Shown here: positions 61,286-64,000 of the stretch, one piece after another
Numbering within the stretch: the stretch's first letter is position 1
How the letters are laid out: each line of letters starts with the position of its first letter
Assembly: GCA_949825065.1 (NCBI GenBank)
Contig: OX463849.1
Span: 40,329,852 to 40,393,851 of the forward strand
Length of the DNA stretch: 64,000 nucleotides
Source of the DNA: Odontocerum albicorne
Taxonomy: Eukaryota > Arthropoda > Insecta > Trichoptera > Odontoceridae
Direction of reading: 5' to 3'
Program-made: the position numbers and the translations under genes
The notes under the pieces: model-generated
What the model was told of the DNA's origin: nothing
Database searches by the model: none
Seen by the model: only the letters and a program-made list of their open reading frames with translations

Positions 61286-61660
61286 TCTTCTGATATGTGA
61301 TAGTAACTTATTGTGGTATGTGATAGTATGGTAACTCATTATGATATGTGATAGTAACTCATTGTGGTAAGTGATAGTAACTCATTGTGGTAAGTGATAG
61401 TAACTCATTGTGGTATGTGATAGTAACTCATTGTGATATGTGATAGTAATTCATTATCATATGTGATAGAAACTCATTGTGATATGTGATAGTAACTCAT
61501 TGTGATATTTGATGGTAACTTATTGTGATTTGTGTTAGTAACTCATTGTGATATGTGATAGTTATTCATTGAGTTATGTGATAGTAACTCATTGTGATAT
61601 GTGATAGTAACTTATTATGATATGTGGATACTATAGTAACTCATTGTGATATGTGATAGA
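61286..61660. repeat. Minisatellite, about 16 x 22-23 bp
   Basis: Unit GATATGTGATAGTAACTCAT plus TGT, repeated about 16 times with scattered changes (GGTAAGTGATAG, GATTTGTGTTAG). The unit is single-copy in the R1 relatives at 42350 and 42815, so the expansion is specific to this copy. Confidence 0.95.
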
Positions 61661-62004
61661 AATTTTACAAAAAGGTTTATCTTCAAGGGCTTCCTAAAGC
61701 TGCACACACCATACACATTGAAGAATACAAAGATCGATCCAATTGAAATATTACTTAAGGAAACAAACGTTGTTAACCATAAACAAAGATCATCAATTTA
61801 TGAAATATTACGGTATAACAATATGACTCTTATATTAGCAAAACCAATATTTTAAAATGACGAATAATACACTTGTATCGACTAAAACTAATCAAGAAAT
61901 ATACTTTAAATATAGTAAATTTTATTACACAGCTTCCGAAATACTAAATAGTACATAATATACCAAGTTAGGACCAAGGTTAGTATAGCTAGATAAAGTT
62001 GTTG

Positions 62005-62170
62005 TTACTTGAAAATAAGGAAGTGGGAAAAGTCAGATAAATCGTATGAGTTGTATAAGAAACTCCATGGATATGAAGATGTGGTGAAAAATGTGAATTG
62101 AAAATCTGGCACTCTATCCTGTCTGCTCACTCCAACAGAGAAAATGTGTGATGGTATGTACGTAAGGCAT
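62005..62170 (+). pseudogene. RTE-like LINE terminal fragment
   Basis: DNA-level match to 35245-35370 and 24690-24845: AAGTCAGATAAATCGTATGA, GAGTTGTATAAG, CATGGATATGAAGATG, then a CACTCTATCCTGTCTGCTCA region and a GTGTGATGGTATGTACG end. The frame is broken. Confidence 0.5.
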
Positions 62171-63800
62171 AATTGGCAAAATTCGAAAAAAATAATTTTA
62201 AACTTAAATATTCCCCAGTTTGTTTAATAAAAACTTCAAGAAGGTTTCCAAATGTAAAATGTGAGTGATTGTTTAATTTTATTTTAACTTTGATATAGGT
62301 TTATCTCGATTACATCAAATAAAAATATAAAATATATAAATACAGCGTAATGACAATAGGAAGAATATTATTCGAGCTTCGCTGTGAAGTGACTCAATTA
62401 TACCTATAAAGTTTATTGAGGAGTTTAATGCTCAGTGTAGCCACCGAGATGCGGAAGATGTTGATATTAGAAAATGCATTCGATAAAATCATCCCACGAA
62501 TGTAAATTAACACTTGCCACCCTATGATGGATAGTGAGTGACCAGGACTTACATAATAAAATAATTTTATAGCTAATTACAAAAAAAGCCTAGCAGATTT
62601 TGCGTAATTTTAATTTAAAACATACATTTTCACTGGATGCTGAGCGTCCAGCACAGTGGCTGGCGGAATTGTTTAGCACAGTAAGGCAAGTGTTAAGCGT
62701 GTAAATGTTTGAACTGCTGATATTGTTATCATATTTATCTTGGCTGATTATTTGAAAATATTTTAAGGTTATCTCGAATGTAAAATGTCACACCTTTATT
62801 TTCAAGGAAGTTCTTACCCACAGAACGTGAAATGTTATTATTTACATTTTTTTAAATTTAATCCATTATTTCTGATAACTGTTTTTATTTTTATATCACG
62901 TATAAATAGCGTAAATATTTAACTTGCTTTGCCTCCTTGTTTAAACGTAACTTACTTTGCCTTTATTATATCTACGGAACACCCTTTATTTTATTGCTAT
63001 TCGTCTTATGACGCTTTCTTTACATTAGATAATTTTCTCGCGATAAAGGTATATTCACAAGTCAATGAGTCGAATAAAATATTAGAAGGATTATGATAAT
63101 GCCAGATAAGATTGATTCTCTATAAATACTAAATTCGATATAGTTATTTCTAATGCTTAAAAAGAGAATTTTTATGATGAATTTAATATTTTTTTGAAAC
63201 GAATTCTCAAATATGAGGTTATTTCATTGTCCTAGATCAAATACATACCACATCATCCAAATGCCTCTTATATATTACAATTTATTTCAATGAAGGCGAA
63301 TATATTTTAAACATAATTCCCTTTTTTGTTATTAAGAGACATGTTAGCAATTAATAATAATAAAAAGGACATTTATGTTACAAAGCTTAGTTTTAGAGAG
63401 AAAACTTTTCTCTCTCGGTTAACGGACCGTTTGTTTCTCCTATTTGCAGGTTATCTTATCGATAGTAGATAGTATTTATAGTAATTATAGGAAGTAATTC
63501 TGTTTGAGAGATTTTTTTCCTTAAATATTCAATTAATTATTTTTGAAGGTTCAATGTTCTCAGAAAATCTTTAACTATTATTTTGTTTGGCTGGTCCATC
63601 GGCATCAAAGATTTTCCTCTTGTGAACCGACATCAAACTATTTTTAAAGAAATCAAACTATTTATCAACAAACTATTTTTAAAGAATCTCTTTGCCGAGA
63701 GTAATGTTTTCAAAGCATCAGAGAACAAGTCATAGACTTATAATGGAAAATTTGTCAATTTTACACAAATCTTTCAGTACTAGTTATTGACGTTATTACA
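62171..63800. other. Intron remainder, no feature
   Basis: AT-rich; includes a short direct duplication CAAACTATTTTTAAAGAA near 63637 and 63668. No exon recognised. Confidence 0.45.
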
Positions 63801-63825
63801 CATTAAATTACTTTTATTATTTCAG

Positions 63826-64000
63826 TTGTCTCGAGAGTGGTTCAAATCCAGAAGCTACATGTCGGGAAAAAATGATGTCAGTTTGTCACATAGCTGCATA
63901 TTTTGGTAACCATTACATATTGCAAAAGATCTTACTAAATGCACCAGGTCTTTACAATCGAGCAGATGCAGCTGGTAGAACTCCCCTCCATTTTGCAGCT
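63826..64000 (+). CDS. Ankyrin-repeat protein, second supported exon (runs off window)
   Basis: Begins after TTATTTCAG. The first base completes Arg with exon 1, then 58 codons run in frame to the last base of the window: CLESGSNPEATC, then SVCHIAAYFGNHYILQKILL, then AGRTPLHFAA. The segment SVCHIAAYFGNHYILQKILL matches the two-helix core of an ankyrin repeat (xxLHxAAxxGxxxxVxxLL with Leu to Cys), and GRTPLHFAA is the canonical opening of the next one. So at least two consecutive repeats start about 20 residues after the junction. Ankyrin repeats mediate protein-protein contacts. Whether this is a cytosolic scaffold, or the N-terminus of a TRPA-type channel (which also begins with such repeats), cannot be told without the downstream exons. 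Confidence 0.8.

Larger units (their letters stand above)
60052..63825 (+). other. Intron of the ankyrin-type gene (3774 bp)
   Basis: GT at 60052-60053; acceptor TTATTTCAG ending 63825, preceded by a pyrimidine-rich ACTTTTATTATTTCAG. It contains a LINE tail (60364-60870), a 64-bp foldback insertion (60977-61040), an R1 repeat with its minisatellite (61060-61660) and an RTE-like LINE end (62005-62170). 62171-63800 is plain AT-rich DNA. Confidence 0.6.

Overview
The window is eukaryotic, AT-rich, intron-containing DNA, most likely from an arthropod (insect or crustacean; I cannot narrow it further). The evidence is the kind of mobile DNA present: Tc1/mariner relatives with TA target sites, BED-finger hAT transposase remains, LINE reverse-transcriptase tails, tRNA-derived SINEs and foldback elements that look Penelope-like. 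There are no operons, Shine-Dalgarno sites, rRNA genes or CRISPR arrays. Almost all of the sequence is decayed repeats. Most open frames are chance frames or broken transposon genes.

Layout. 1-265 is an (AT)n run. 930-2876 and 11012-13286 are two decayed hAT elements in the same orientation. Between them lies an 8.1 kb satellite array (about 27 units, period about 324 bp) whose two edges meet the hAT ends at the same phase of the satellite unit. 13.3-24.9 kb holds scattered SINE and LINE pieces and several small foldback insertions, one of which interrupts a LINE with a perfect 15-bp target duplication. 25.5-26.7 kb is a frameshifted mariner. 31.07-32.19 and 47.40-48.33 kb are two mariner copies sharing one internal deletion; the first is interrupted by a SINE with an 8-bp target duplication. 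34.4-37.2 kb carries LINE tails and a 443-bp (AT)n run. 39.10-39.70 kb is an exactly 600-bp mariner derivative with long inverted ends. Minisatellites lie at 22.6, 38.6, 40.5-41.6, 46.2 and 61.3 kb.

Only two things look like host genes. (1) A plus-strand gene starts at 59774. Its acidic, Ser-rich first coding exon (59774-60051) ends in a GT donor in phase 2. The next supported exon (63826 to beyond 64000) follows a TTTCAG acceptor in matching phase and encodes ankyrin-repeat sequence. The intervening intron is full of repeats. (2) A minus-strand promoter with a TATA box and CCAAT boxes lies near 53223-53307, followed by a short ATG-free leader ending in a strong donor (AAAAAG/GTAAGT) at 53115. 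No downstream coding exon could be recognised.

Most worth following up: the foldback retroelement family, with insertions from 53 to 457 bp, 10-15-bp target duplications and a hammerhead-like RNA core whose stem II varies between copies while staying paired; the satellite array bounded in phase by hAT ends; the isolated minus-strand promoter; and the minisatellite grown from one segment of a dispersed repeat inside the ankyrin gene intron.
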